Shown here: piece after piece, positions 19,661-32,319 of the stretch
Layout: every line of letters starts with the position of its first letter
Position numbering within the stretch: the first letter of the stretch is position 1
Program-made: the position numbers and the translations under genes
Origin: Acheta domesticus
Taxonomy: Eukaryota > Arthropoda > Insecta > Orthoptera > Gryllidae
Reading direction: 5' to 3'
Length of the DNA stretch: 64,000 nt
Assembly: GCA_031308135.1 (NCBI GenBank)
Contig: JAHLJT010009436.1
Coordinates: 214,309,420-214,373,419 of the forward strand
Notes under the pieces: generated by a model
Databases searched by the model: none
Seen by the model: the letters and a program-made list of their open reading frames with translations, nothing else
Told to the model about the DNA's origin: nothing

Positions 19661-20989
19661 AAAACATCTTGTGTCCGTTTTCCGAGTGATACAATATAAT
19701 TCGCTACGTGTGTGAGCAATGTAAGATAGATGCGTGCTTACTACCATATTAAAGATATATTCCTTAGTGTGGCAGTGCTTAGTAAGATACACAACTTCAA
19801 ATAGGCGGACAACGCAACAAATTGATTGAAAAGTTTTGAATTGATATTCTTCATAAACAAGACACATTTACACTATACTATTAAGACAATTATTATTAGG
19901 AAACAGAAATTTATTGAATTCAAAAATTACAAATTTGGAGATTATATAGACGATATGTAAAATAAAAAAATCATTTCAGAGTTTAAAATTCCTCCATTTA
20001 AGCATTTGCAAATTTTCGTACACAAAACAAAGCCAAATGGGTCTTAAAATGGATTCGGAGCGTCTGACAGAACAGAAGTGATGGTACATTATTCTTCTCA
20101 CCACAAAATTCGCCTATATATCGAAATATAAAATAATTTCATATATATGAAGTTCTTTCAGAGGATAAAGTGCAACATGAATAGTCTTACAGTGTAACCA
20201 GTGGTATATCCCAGAGACAAAATGTGCTACAGAGATGAGATTAAGAGGAATTGAACCCCTCAATCCAACAATGCAGTAAGACAATGATCTGACAAAGCAA
20301 ACACGTGGTTGACTCCGAGCTCTCGGTCTCCAAGAATTAGGGATAGGGAGGTAAGTTCGACACTTCTCGCCTAACGTACGGTGGTCGAAGAAGTGCAGGT
20401 TTTCTTTCCTTAGTAAGAATGACTGCTACAGCGACACTATATTAGCAAACTCTTATATCAAATATTCCGTTATGGGATGTAGCTGTATTAAAACATAACG
20501 AAGTAAGTAGTAACAGGTAAAAAAGTAAAAAGAAAAATTGTACAAAAATTTGTAAACGTATGTAAAATAAAAGTTGAGTCCAATTCTTCAGAACGTCTTG
20601 TTAACTTTATTAAATATTATTGAATATAGGTATCGTGTGTCTGTAAAAATATGTATTTACATGATAATACGTTTTGTATGTATTACGAAATAGACTGTTT
20701 TTTCTAATGCAATTTTCTGTCTGCAATGTGTTTTGAAAATACAATTACAATCTGCAATCGCTGATATTTCTGTTGATATCTCTGATAATAAATATTGAGC
20801 AAATCAATGGGGTGAAATAAACGCGCGAACAAGCTACAAACTTACTTTTGATAACATCAAATCAACCTTTTTTGTACACACTAACACAATCTGAAATCCT
20901 ACTTAAGAATTATAATCTGAGAATGACATTACAATAGACAAGTAGGAAAGAAAAGCAAATATTGTATGTATGAAAGCAGCAGCAAAAAA
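19661..20989. other. AT-rich non-coding DNA
   Basis: Within it, 20215-20340 read on the minus strand has a B-box-like GGTTCAATTCC and may be an old SINE head. No A box or second copy supports it. Confidence 0.35.
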
Positions 20990-21545
20990 TTCTTCAGAAC
21001 CAAACCACACAAAATGGTTTTCCAAAAAGTAGCACGCATCTTGCTCAAGAACAACTAAAAACATTTCATTTAATACAGCAATATCAATAAACTTCAGCAA
21101 AATAGTGTTCACAAATACTGCAATAACGTATATGTATGCAGTACAATAGTTGTTAATACAAGAAATTTATGTACATAGAATACAAAAATAAGTTACTGTT
21201 CAACAATCCAACACATGAGTAGAAAATATTTAGTGGCTGGAGGCATCTTCTTGGAACCTTGCTGTCACATGACGTCAGCTGTATCATAGACAGAAGCACT
21301 GACTATGATAATTATTCTGTGCACGCAGTGGGAGAAAAGACAGAATAACACTAACAAATATCCGCATTTTCAGTCAAAATCAAAACTGTTTCTTTGATTT
21401 TTGTATTTTTTTCCTAGTTCCACGGTGTGTTCCATCAAACGAAACCATAGACACCTGTCAGATGGCCAGAGGTTGCAAAGTTTTCTTTCAGTTTCTGCAT
21501 GCATTGTAAATTAGTAATATGGATACTGATATGAAATGTTCTGTG
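20990..21545 (+). repeat. dispersed repeat family Y, copy 1
   Basis: Matches 53875-54395 in the same orientation through ordered blocks: 'ACCACACAAAATGG', then 'CTCAAGAACAAC', then 'ACTGCAATAA', a 'CATGACGTCAGCT'-type block, and finally 'CTTTCAGTTTCTGCATGCATTG'. The divergence suggests age. Class unknown. Confidence 0.7.
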
Positions 21546-22190
21546 AATTCTGTGCAGTGGCATTCACAATGTAGCCTAACATTAGTTTCGGATAATAAAC
21601 CGCACTTGCTTCACTTTCCAAAATAAAAACAAAAAATAGCTATTACAAAGAAATACAGAAAAATTATTAAAATATGAGGTGTAATTAACAACTGACATTT
21701 GTCCTCAGATTTTATTTTTAAAAGTGACCAATTAAGAATTTTTCTTATACAAAAAATATCTAATCATCTCATGAACTAAATAATTGAAAGAAAGAAAAAT
21801 TATATTATAAGTTTATTCAGTTAAATTCATGCAAAGAGATACTGTAATTGGATTCAGAGATCAATAAACAGATGTAAGAATCCCTAAATCAGTTTAAAAT
21901 TATATTCACGGCTTTTAGATTCAGGAACTTCATATCAATTGTTTCACTTGAACATCTTACGATAATATTGCACAGTATCTACTAGCAGTTGACAAACTCT
22001 CCTTTTTTGTTTTCTACCTACACGGTATTATGCAAAACGTCCTACCACCTAATTACGCTAAACAATGTCACTTAAATCACTGTCACACATTGTCACAAAA
22101 GAAAGACGTTACCGTGAAAGAAACATTGACTCTTAAATCAGTGCACAACGAACTCATAACAAATGCCCAATCTCATCATCGTCCAAATAT
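21546..22190. other. AT-rich non-coding DNA
   Basis: Nothing recognised. Confidence 0.4.
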
Positions 22191-22366
22191 TCTTCCACAG
22201 GAAGCTCCCCAAGTGTCCACAGGAGCTCCCCAAGGATCCACCCTCCGCCGCGGGGTGCGTCGCCGAACGGACGCAGTCTCGGACGCCGCAGCAGCCGCCG
22301 CCCCTGCCCTCGCCTACGCCCCCTCCCTGCCGCTCTCTCCGCCACGCGCCGCCGTTTGTGGGCCGC

Positions 22367-22400
22367 TATAAGAGCCCGATTTCCCGGCGCCGCCGCACTA
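22367..22400 (+). promoter_or_regulatory. TATA box and initiator
   Basis: CTATAAGAG places the TATA at 22367-22374. GCACTAG puts a plausible initiator adenine at 22397, 30 nt downstream of the first T, the usual spacing. This is the best core promoter in the window. Confidence 0.7.
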
Positions 22401-22574
22401 GACGCTCGCCGCCGGCCAGCGCGCAGCGTGCAGTGAGTGAACAGTGCGCCGTTCGAAGCAACCGCGACGCCCCGCCACACCCCACCCCACCCCGCCACGG
22501 CTCGCCACGCCACGCCCCACGGACCGAGCGGCCCTGCGACCCGGACTCCTCGCCGCCACGTGCTGCATCCAACG
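22397..22574 (+). other. predicted non-coding first exon
   Basis: From the predicted start at about 22397 to a strong splice donor (AACG/GTGAGT, intron starting at 22575). The 178 nt leader contains no ATG, as expected of a 5' UTR exon. No downstream coding exon was recognised, so the gene may lie beyond the window or the transcript may be non-coding. Confidence 0.5.
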
Positions 22575-22660
22575 GTGAGTACCGGCTTCGATTCCCCACT
22601 CGCGATCTGCTGGATTCGCACTCTTCGGCGACGGCGCAGTGATGGATCGTTACATCCGTT

Positions 22661-23299
22661 TACAGTAGGACCTCGCGACTTCTGCTGATGCCCAGTAATA
22701 GATGTGACAGTTTTATAGAAAGAATCCACTTCATTTTATTTGCCGTTCACACGCTCGTACCGATATTGCGTGACGAACTTAACTCTCTGGGAAATAAATA
22801 ATGCAGTCTAACTGTACAAGAGTTGCTCAGCAATAATTCAGTAATTGTCAGTTCAAATGACACATTTCTTTTGTAAAACTTGTTATTAGGGAATAGCATT
22901 AGCGCAGTCATCCGTTCTCACTAATGGAATCGTACACAGGTAACAGTTGGTATTACACAGGCAAATATGATTTTATAAGCATAATGTAATCATGACGCGG
23001 TGTAGTAAACACTAAATCTCCCGAGTAAATTTGATTAGTAACGTGGGTGGTGATAGCAATGGCGACAGTACAACTATAAAGCAAGGTAGTGGTTAAACGC
23101 TTAGAAGTGAGCATGACTACCAGCATTACAAAAGGTTAATAAAAAATAAAGAACATGAGAAAGAAAGGAAGATAATAATAAAAATAATAATAATAATAGT
23201 AATAGTAAAATGAGATAAATGTTAAAGAAAATATGAAGACAATTTTCATTAAATATATATGAGAAAGAGAAGAAATTGAAAAATGAAAAGTTAAAAGTA
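22661..23299. other. AT-rich non-coding DNA
   Basis: Includes a degenerate AAT/AGT repeat at 23170-23210. It may be intron downstream of the predicted exon. Confidence 0.4.
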
Positions 23300-23640
23300 A
23301 AACCGAAACAGGAAAAAATGTGTGAAAGTTGAAGAAAAAAATACGAACTTAAAGGAAAAAAGAAATAATGTATGAAACAGGAAAGATCAGGATGAATAAA
23401 ATCGGTCGATAAAGTTGAATATTTGTCAAGTTGATAGTATGACGAGATGAAACGAATAAGAGAAATATTGAAAAAAGACGAATAGTGAAAAAGAAAGAAA
23501 AGTGAAAGAAGACGGATAGTGAAAAATAAATAACTGTGAAAGAAGACGAATAGTGAAAAAGTATGATCAGTGAAAGAAGACGAATAGTGGCAGTAGCTGC
23601 ATAGAGGAATAAGAAGAGAAGAGTGTAAGAAGTGAAGTGA
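23300..23640 (+). repeat. purine-rich degenerate tandem repeat
   Basis: Units like GTGAAAGAAGACGAATAGTG recur from about 23466 to 23590, within an almost all-purine plus strand. Confidence 0.65.
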
Positions 23641-23659
23641 TACGCAGTGGGCGACCAGT

Positions 23660-23900
23660 GATCATCTCTAAGAGCAGCGAAGGAAGACGAGGAGCAGCGA
23701 CGGCGGCTGCGAGGACGGCTGCGAGGACGGGCGGCGAGGACGGGCGGCGGAGACGGGCAGCGGAGACGGGCAGCGAGCGAAGGAGGGCACTGTGACGCGC
23801 GGAGGGCGCGGACCCGGACCCCGCCGCGGGCGGCCGCCGCGCCGCGCCGCCCCGCGCCGCCTCCAACCTCCGGCCTCCTCCTGAAGCCCGCGCAGCCGCC
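23660..23900. other. CpG island
   Basis: CpG-dense; GCGAGGACGGG-type units repeat at 23708-23775, followed by CCGCGCCGC runs. Opposite-strand open frames are composition effects. Confidence 0.65.
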
Positions 23901-24120
23901 CGACTACTCCAGGCCTCCGATTCCTATGCAGCCGCGCGACTACTCCAGGCCTCCGATTCCTATGCAGCCACGCGACTTCTCCAGGCGTCCCCTGATTCCT
24001 ATGCAAACTCACGACTTCTCCAGGCCTACACTGATTCCTACTTAGCCTCACGACTCCTCCAGGTCACCCCTGATTCCTATCAGCCTATCCTGAGCAGCCT
24101 CACGGCTCCTTCAGGACCCC
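23901..24120 (+). repeat. 36/39 bp minisatellite, open in one frame
   Basis: Units begin at about 23901, 23937, 23973, 24012 and 24051, with a weak sixth near 24103. Periods are 36, 36, 39 and 39 nt, all multiples of three. In one plus frame the first units read DYSRPPIPMQPR, and a stop falls in the fourth unit. The first two are nearly identical and later ones diverge. No in-frame start was found, so I do not call a gene. Confidence 0.75.
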
Positions 24121-25713
24121 TTCAAACCTTTTCAAGTCTCCTGCCTCGGACCTCCTTCAGATTCCTGATTTTCATTCTGCCTCAAATCATCTGTGATCTG
24201 ATATCTGTGTTGCCTCCTATCTCCTCCAAACTTTTTCTTGTTTCTCTGTTTCCTTGATTCTCTGTTTGCTGTGTTAATTCATTTTTTTCTGTTTTCACTG
24301 GTACCTCGTACATCATCCTATTTCTTCTATCATCTTCTACCTCCTGCTTCATCATCTTCTAGTTTCTCTGCTCCATTAAACTACCCGTTTCCTCCTCTGT
24401 TATCTTCTACCTCCTCTTGACATCTACCGTCGATTATCCGTCTCATTCTTCCACCAATGTCGGTTGAGAATGGTGTTCGCCGGATGAAAAGTTTCAAGTA
24501 ACATTTCAAGTTTGTGCTATCAGAGTACTGACCATCAAGTGTATCAGAACGAATAGATCTATGTATGTATGTATGTATGTATGTATATATATATAGGTAA
24601 ACTAAAGAATGGAGGGGAAGAGAGAACAAAAAGGAAATAAAATGTACATGAAATCAGAAGATAAGCATAAGATAAGGCAACTGACCGAAAATGTTGTATG
24701 AAGAAATACAGTCCCCAAAGAATCAATGCGATTCTGTGAAGAATAACTGTGCAAATTACATCATCCCAAAGAATGAACCCAAACGAATATTATAGCTACT
24801 TTTGAGGGTATTAATGTAGTTTTGAGGATAATGAGAAATGGAAAGTTATTAACCCTTTTCTTTCTTTTTTTAAATTTAGTAGCATATTTCAACTACAATT
24901 TTGGTTTTATATCTGGATCTCTATCTTTCAATTTTGTTGCTCATTTTACACTCCATTATTTCGTTCGATCCATTATTTAATCGATTCTCTATTATTGAAT
25001 GATTTCTATAAAATAGTATATAACTTAACCCCTAATCTGCTGTAATATCTGAAATTGCAGTGTACGTTATTTCGTAAGTCGTTAATGGGAAATAAATATA
25101 TCTAATTACCGACTTCTTTGATAATCACGAATAGTATTATTCAGTAATCATTCACATTTTTCCGCATTACAGGGAATAGAAGTGCTTGTTATTATGATTT
25201 ACTATTGGATTGAAAATTAATTTCTCTTTCTGCATTCTATTAGTACAAATTACTAGTTACTACCTTTCTCCTAGTTAATTAATCCCATAGAGGGCCTCTT
25301 CAAGAGCCTAAAAATACAAATAGGCAAGTGTTTGCAAAATTATTTTTCGTGCTAGACAATTTACTACCCTAAAGGCGAAACTGTTCCATTACTTGAAGAA
25401 CCTGATTGTGCGCTGCACGGATAAGGACAATAAAGTAACGGACAAAGGTAACCGACAATATTTGGGAAATGTTACAGAAAATAATAGCCAAGAAATGAAG
25501 ATTAGATCGTTACTGATAGCCGTTAGGTGATAATTGGGCTCCAACCAGAGGCCGGCACCGCAACGCCAGTAATCTCCGTGTTTGATCACGTAGCATATCT
25601 AGCTGATGGACCACGCAAGCGTCATAGCTGTGCTGACCTTGTGCCTTGCTTTCATAAAACTGTGTGTATTAAATTCCGTGGTGGTACCGGTAGCAGAAAT
25701 CTTGTGGTAATCC
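24121..25713. other. non-coding DNA
   Basis: 24130-24420 is pyrimidine-rich (T/C). A short (GTAT)n run lies at 24560-24585. The rest is AT-rich and unremarkable. Confidence 0.45.
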
Positions 25714-25889
25714 ATAATGAGAGATAGGGATAATCATCACCAACAATCACATTCATAACAACAATCACAGTTGCTTAGTCAAGACCAACTGAAGATGGGA
25801 AATTGATTTCCTAAAAGTTAACTTTGGGCATGTTACAATAAATATTATAACTGTGATTGTTGTGGATGATTATCCCTATCTCTCATTAT
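25714..25889. mobile_element. small inverted-repeat (MITE-like) element
   Basis: The left arm 25714-25751 and right arm 25852-25889 are inverted repeats matching at 36 of 38 positions, around a 100 nt centre. The size and structure fit a miniature DNA transposon. No target duplication was identified, so the superfamily is unknown. Confidence 0.65.
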
Positions 25890-26690
25890 TCTGTATGTAT
25901 TATGATGAACATGGAATATGTTGGTGCTAGACCGCGCTTAACAAAAGTACTCGTGCATATGAAATTAAATTCAAATTTTCTCTATTGACTGCTTATTACT
26001 ATGTAAATAACAATGTTATTGTCGTTACGAGCATATTAAATAAATGTGCAATTAAGAAAAAGTACCTTAATTATTTCATCTCATTTTAAAATTGTTTGAA
26101 CAAAATCATTGTTTTATATAAAAACTCGCTGCATATTTTGATAAGAATGTGCTTAATGTAATTGCAAGAGTTTCTTCAAGAATCGTTACATAGCATTCAT
26201 TCTAATCCGTATTATTGTATCAGTATATTAAGATGAAATAATTATAGGCGTTGTCTTTGCCAACAATATTATTTTAAATGCGAACGACAACTCACCACTT
26301 AGCCGATATCGGTATTTTGAGGTTGAAAAAAAACCGTCCTCGCGTATTATATGATATTTTTCCGTTGAAAGACGGTGTAGTTTGGTATTAATTATAACTT
26401 TCATACCAAACAATTTTACAATTGGCAAGAAATGAAGCGTATGACAATGCATATGACGTAATATTTTAGAGGCAAACTCATATAACCTGACCGACTGAGC
26501 ATCAGATCTAGATTCCGATGTCCTGCGATTCTCCGAACCGTGTCACACTAACCGCGAATAATCCAGTCAGGTGGCAGGGGCATGGCGCTGCCAGAATACA
26601 GAAGATGGCATTAGAGAGAATGATCTTATTTATGTTTCTCCGCCAGAGCAACACGAACCTTTTTATACACCGCGACCACATTCGGATGAA
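25890..26690. other. AT-rich non-coding DNA
   Basis: Nothing recognised. Confidence 0.4.
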
Positions 26691-27440
26691 GATGACTCGT
26701 CAGCCCCGCCACGCTCAGCTCCGCCCCAGTCCAACCCACCCCACCCCGCTCTATCCCGCTTCACTCTGCCCTCCGCTTCACTCTGCCCTCCGCTTCACTC
26801 TGCCCTCCGCTTCACTCTGCCCTCCGCTTCACTCTGCCCTCCGCTTCACTCTGCCCTCCGCTTCACTCTGCCCTCCGCTTCACTCTGCCCTCCGCTTCAC
26901 TCTGCCCTCCGCTTCACTCTGCCCTCCGCTTCACTCTGTCCCACTCCGCTCCCCACGTCTCCGCTTACCCTCGCTTCTCTCCCCTACTCTGCCCTCCCGC
27001 CTCGTTCTAATCTTCTCTGGCCAGCCCCTGATCCCCTGCCCCTGCCCATCCTTGCTCCGCCTCGCCCAGCCGCGCTCTGCCCCGCCATCCTCAATCACGT
27101 CCGGTGGTCGGGGCGGTCGGGCTGAATCCGGGCCCCCCATTCATATTCATGCGGCTAGCCTCTTTTTTTTCCTCGCAAGCTGCGGCGAGGTCGTTATTCG
27201 CGCCTAGCACACTTCCTTCATTCAGATTCCGTTTCCCCCCGATGTTCCGCAAGCGCCGGCCCTACACTTTCTCCGCTTCCAATCGCGGCGTGCGGCCGGG
27301 CGGATCGGCAGCCTCCGCCTGCGCCACCGCAGCGCGTGGGCGAAGAGCGTAAGAAATGCGGGCACCGGTTCCGCTGCTGCCGCCGGGCAAGGTCGATGGC
27401 GAAGGCTGTCCGCGCACCGGTCGTCGAACCGAGGAGCGAC
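26691..27440. other. CpG and C-rich island
   Basis: C-rich on the plus strand to about 27090, then CpG-dense at 27230-27430. Contains the 17 bp minisatellite listed next. Long proline/leucine frames are repeat artefacts. Confidence 0.65.
26758..26938 (+). repeat. 17 bp minisatellite
   Basis: About ten head-to-tail, nearly perfect copies of CGCTTCACTCTGCCCTC. Since 17 is not a multiple of three, a continuous frame cycles through the phases and stays open over 51 nt. Confidence 0.95.
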
Positions 27441-28420
27441 ATCTGAGTAGGCGCATAGTGCGCAGATAAACTTGATACGAAAGGCTTCGTTGTTCGGGAA
27501 TGCGAGGACTCTGGTAGGATGTGTGAAGTTTTTGTTTCTTCAATTCAGAAGTATATAGTTTAGTTCTGCTTATTCGGGATAGTGGTAATACTAGCATACC
27601 TCCTTTCACACATGACATATTAGGAGTTTTATGATGTTAGACTTTTTTGCTGAAGGTAAACCGAGACATCGTTAAATAGTATTCTCAAAATGATAACAAA
27701 ATAGAGAAACAGATTTTCACATTTGTAAATTTTAACATCTCTGGACAAACATTCTCCAGATGTCTCAATAATTAATTACAAGCCAGCTTTAAGAAGAATC
27801 CACTGGCATGTAGATACAATTACATCTTTATGTTTACCGATCGGCATAGTATCGGTCGCATATACAAGCCTGGACAATCTTCCCAAAATGTATTTCTAAT
27901 TATAAAAAAAATCATGTATACATACTTTCTGTTAAGTAGCTATTCTTATTAAAACTCCTACGTGACATTCCTTCTTATTCTAAAAATAATACTTTTAAAC
28001 CAATTTGTACTATAATTTTTCTCTTCCTACAAACACGGAATGGGCTTAATTATATCCATCACTTACTTCTTCATTGACAGAAATGAAATCCAAATCCATT
28101 ATGAATATCTGTCTATAGGTATACGGGAACGTTTGTGATGATTAACATATACCACTTATCTATGGTCTCGACAATTTTCCATATTACTCAGGACCTTCTA
28201 ATACCCGGTTACTCAGGATTCAGTACCACTTCATTACGCCAGTAAGCAGGTATTTGCGATAAGTTCTGCGCAATAAGACATCCGGTTCACAGGGCGATGA
28301 AATTGGCTGGACGGAGTTAATAATTAACTGAAGGATGTGCATCCCAAAAAACGTTCGATGGTGTACTCTTCTCAGAGGCACGTAAGTTGGCTACCCCTGG
28401 CGTTCTGCTTTCGGTCGGCG
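27441..28420. other. AT-rich non-coding DNA
   Basis: Nothing recognised. Confidence 0.4.
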
Positions 28421-28560
28421 CACTTAATTGGTGCGCGGCGGGGCGCGGCGCGGCGGGGCGTTGTGCGATGCGTAATTGCAGCTGTTTACTCCATGCCAAC
28501 GGGCGGCCTCGGCGCCCGCGTACGCCATTCCTTCACTGTTATCTACGACGTGCCTGCCCA
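28421..28560. other. small CpG island
   Basis: A short GGGGCGCGGCG-type cluster followed by mixed sequence with a CAGCTG E-box near 28480. No promoter elements recognised. Confidence 0.5.
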
Positions 28561-29690
28561 CTTAGGGGAAACCGCCCCGTTAGCCTCTCCCAATTAACTA
28601 GACCTGGGATTCGATCCGATAGGCCAATTAAAGGGGAATTGGCATAATATTCAATTACGTTCCAGAACGCTACCTACCGACCTAAAGTCACCGCAGACGT
28701 CCTTTTTAGGATTGTAATAAACGGAAGCGATGTTTTTTGAACGGTGCACGTCAATAGACTTTTTAACCAGATAATATGCAAAGAATATTTTTTCAATTTT
28801 TTCGGCCCGAAATAACAGAAGTTCAAAAGCGTTTTTGAGTTAATGAAATAAATATTATGTGGGACGAGAGAACAGTTAGATAATCATACGTATTTGACAG
28901 TATAAGAGAGTTTGGAAGAAAAATAATTCTATTAAATGGGGGAAATAAATCACTTTTCTTTAAGTTAGATGAAAGGAATATCAAAAAAGCTTAAATAACA
29001 AATTGTTCTGATTGAATAAAACGGTTAGACCCCACAATCGAATAAGAACGAAAAGACGACGTAATAGGGTATTTGATTGTACTACTTATAACGCAGTAGT
29101 TTTTCCACGGAATCTGGTCCGGCGTTTTCAGTTTCAAATAAAATCTTACCTCAGCAAACACATAAATGAAAGGAAATGAGGCTATTATCATTAGAAGTGG
29201 TTTATAGTGTCCGATGTTAAAATAATGGCTGAAAGTTTAAAAACTCAGGTGATTACATCCTATTTCGTTTAAAATTTTCTTCAAGGCGCTTTGACAAAGA
29301 TCAAGGTTCTTATTTTGTAGTTTTAATTTTAAACGCAGACTCAATAGAGCAATATTTTAAGGAAAGTGAAGGAAAGAAAGGAGTTAGGTGAAAAACGTTT
29401 CTGAGTATTGAAACGTGGTGAGAATCCCGACGGACAAACCTGACCTCAGTTTGTAGATCTGAACATTTCAAACCTGTACCACGTACGGCGACCCGATAGT
29501 CGAACACGGCCAGAAGATATATGAGCACGCTTTCATTCGACGGCGAACCAGCTGACCCACGACATCGCTAGGGGAGGGGAGACAACGTTTGCTCACCAGC
29601 TGGTGAGATGGGGCGAAGGATGTCACTAAGCACATAGCCTACTTTGCCCAAGCAGCGACCACCCGCTTCGATTTCGCACATCCGTTAAAG
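28561..29690. other. AT-rich non-coding DNA
   Basis: Nothing recognised. Confidence 0.4.
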
Positions 29691-30060
29691 GCGCTTCCAT
29701 CGACACCTTTACCACCGCCGTCACCATACTCACCACCAGCGCCATTGTCTTATCATCTGTACCACTGACTCCAACACTAGCGCTATCAGAGCCAACCCTC
29801 ACTTCCTTTACAGGAAGTGACCCACCCAACTATCTCCACCAATTACAAAGGCAGTTATGTGGCCCCAAACCACCCTACGTCGAAGGACGCCATCAACGCT
29901 ACTTCAAAAGACTCCACTGTCACCGCCAAAGACGCCTCCAACATCATCGATCACTACCATTACCTAAAATACCACCACCACCTATATCAAATCAATTTCC
30001 ACCAACAAAACCGCCGTCACAACATCTCTGCCACCTTAATCTTCTCTCACCCTGCTCTCC
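29691..30060. repeat. degenerate (CAC/ATC)n low-complexity DNA
   Basis: Dominated by CACCAC, CATCA and CCACC. The 137-codon frame that begins here runs into the adjacent SINE, so it is not a gene. Confidence 0.6.
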
Positions 30061-30084
30061 CCTTGTCACTGCGAGCAGAAGGAT

Positions 30085-30590
30085 GGGACCGGAGAGGTGA
30101 CTGGTCTCACTGTAGTGCCTCTGACATGAAGGTCCTAGGTTCGAGTCCCGATAGAGGTCTGATAGTGGCAGCTAGATTGGTCGAATTCAGTCATTGTCTG
30201 GAGGAGAATTCTAGCGGCTGGCTGCTCTGATCGGTAGTTTCCCATGGTTTCTCCGATCAATTCCAAGCGAATGCCGGAGCATTAACTTAACAAACGAGCG
30301 CGCTCGATCTTTCCTTGTCCTATCCTCACCCCGATCCACACATACATTTACATACACTATACTACCACACAAGCCGGGAGACTGGTCGGGAGCTCAGAGC
30401 TCATCCCGGCTGGAGCAGTGCTCCGCTGGTGGGAGATACCCGATTGTGAGAAACCTCGTTAGCCAACGGTAGGTCAGATCTCCACCATTCAGCGGACGAT
30501 CACCGACACTTCCCGGGGAAATAACATGCACTACACTTACGGGACTAATGGCCTCTGTTGTTGCCACGCCCGGAATCATCGATCAATCAA
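30085..30590 (+). mobile_element. tRNA-derived SINE, family A, full-length copy
   Basis: B box GGTTCGAGTCC at 30138-30148. The body matches the copy at 16889-17436: a shared AATTCTAGCGGCTG at 30209-30222, then GCTCTGATCGGTAGTTT, the GGAGACTGGTCGGGAGCT block, and the CCGGAATCA...GATCAATCAA tail. Confidence 0.85.
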
Positions 30591-30594
30591 AAGA

Positions 30595-30930
30595 AGTGGT
30601 CGGGCGGGCGGGTGGGTGGGAGAGGAAGAGGCCCGACCTTGTTCGTCAGCCGCGGTGAGCGCGAGGTGCGAGAGGCTGTTGGAGGGCGGCGGGGGGGGGG
30701 GGGCGTGGTGAGGCGGGCGGCGATCGGGAGAAGCTGGCGCGCCGCCAAGCGGAGCTGCGTCCGGGCGAGGCGAGGCGAGGCGAGGCCGCGCGTCTCTGGG
30801 TCACGGACGCACGCGCCGCCTCCACCACATTAGCGCCCGCAGCGCCCCCCAACGACGCACCTGCGCGCTCGCTCCCCCCTCCCCCACCCCGCCCGCGCCA
30901 CCCTCCAGCTCATACGCCCCACGGAGCAGG
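30595..30930. other. CpG island with a 13-G run
   Basis: CpG-dense, with a 13-nt G run at 30691-30703 and a GGCGA repeat at 30765-30785. Pyrimidine-rich after 30840. No spaced TATA/initiator. Confidence 0.65.
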
Positions 30931-32319
30931 ATCCCGGAGCTCTTCAGATGCTTTTATTACCGTCGTTATTACGTTATTACTCGTTGGAGAATAGGAGGTG
31001 AAAGGAGACATTGCGCCAGTCGGTATCATCATCACGATACCCTGCTGTAATAAGAAAGAACAACCAATTTGATTCGTCATTAGGCTATGGCTCTTTAAGA
31101 GATAGTGTTAGTGTTGGTGTTGTCAATGATCATGATGATATTGATGATAATTGCTGTTTTACTCGGGACACTGCTAGTGCTTCGAAAGTAATTAATGGTA
31201 AGGGATAAGGTAATTTTTGAGGAAAATGTGAAAGGTTGCAGTGTGCCTTGGTGCATTCTTAAAACATAGGTTCAATTCTGCAGCCTTCGCCTAACACTTT
31301 TCACAATACATTATCTCTTGAATCTTCCGGGCTGCATCGTGTATCGCGGTGATGTTTGGCAAATAGATGTTGCAGATCGTCAAAATTCTGCCAGTAGCTT
31401 TAATAATAATTGCCATTATACTCCTCAGAAGGATAGAATCCGCTAAATATCATCAAACCGAAATTAATTCTACAGCACGGCGTCATATTTTACGATAAAT
31501 CTCATTAGGATACTACTCGTTACATAGGCCCACCCTGTGCGCTGTGTACACAGAATGTCAAAAGGCCTCACGTAGAATCGAGCGTAGGTTGGCGAGTGGA
31601 GTTTGCCTCATCAAAGAATTTCAGTGACATTCATACAACCACGCTGTAGTGCAATGAAGCTACTTTACAGTAAAAGTTTCAGAATCTGCAATGATTTCTA
31701 CATTACCTACATACAAGTATATTTTAAAAAATTGATCGTCAATATCGGAGAAGCTCGAAGCTGTTGGCGTCTTTCCTATTTAAAGCCCAATAAAAATGCA
31801 AATAAATTTGTTTTATTACTTATCTCAATGAATGAGCCAATTATCGCCTTCAAAGTTGAATCTATTGGAAACTTTCACACTACATCTTTTTTTATTAAGG
31901 TCTCATATGAATAACTTTATCTGTCTAAAACTCATTGTTTTCGGATTAATTCTTAAATATAATCTTAAAAATGTATTGGTACCGTGATAGTCTTCTACAT
32001 ATTAAAGAGAATGAAGATGCCAATTTACATTTGGTAGACTCGGTTGGGGTGAAAATATTTTTATTGATTGTAGCTGTACCTACGTCGCTGAATATTCAGT
32101 AGGTAGTGAATATTCAGCCGATGTTCATCATAGTATAAATATCTATGTCAAAGTAAATCCTCCGCAGGGCTTTGTCATCCACTAACTTGTTCAAGAGTCA
32201 ATGAGCATGTGCACGCTTTCTATAGGCGCGTCCGTAGACTTCCCACTGAGCCAAACAGAGTGGGCGAGAAACATGCGACCGTGGCGTAGAATCCCAATAA
32301 AGAAAAAGGATGCAAACTT
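30931..32319. other. AT-rich non-coding DNA
   Basis: Nothing recognised; a 103-codon frame at 31603-31914 is AT-rich and matches nothing I know. Confidence 0.4.

Larger units (their letters stand above)
22191..22660 (+). promoter_or_regulatory. CpG island with a TATA promoter
   Basis: A GC-rich island centred on a well-formed core promoter. It contains the TATA box, initiator and leader listed separately. Confidence 0.7.

Noticed and set aside
22154..22729. 191-codon minus-strand frame at 22.2-22.7 kb
   Set aside because: Antisense to a convincing promoter and first exon, Arg/Gly-rich by composition.
26518..27207. 229- and 184-codon frames
   Set aside because: They read through the 17 bp minisatellite and C-rich DNA; no domain and no splice support.
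28601..28625. GGATTCGATCC, a B-box-like string
   Set aside because: No A box at the right distance and no second copy, so not called a SINE or tRNA.
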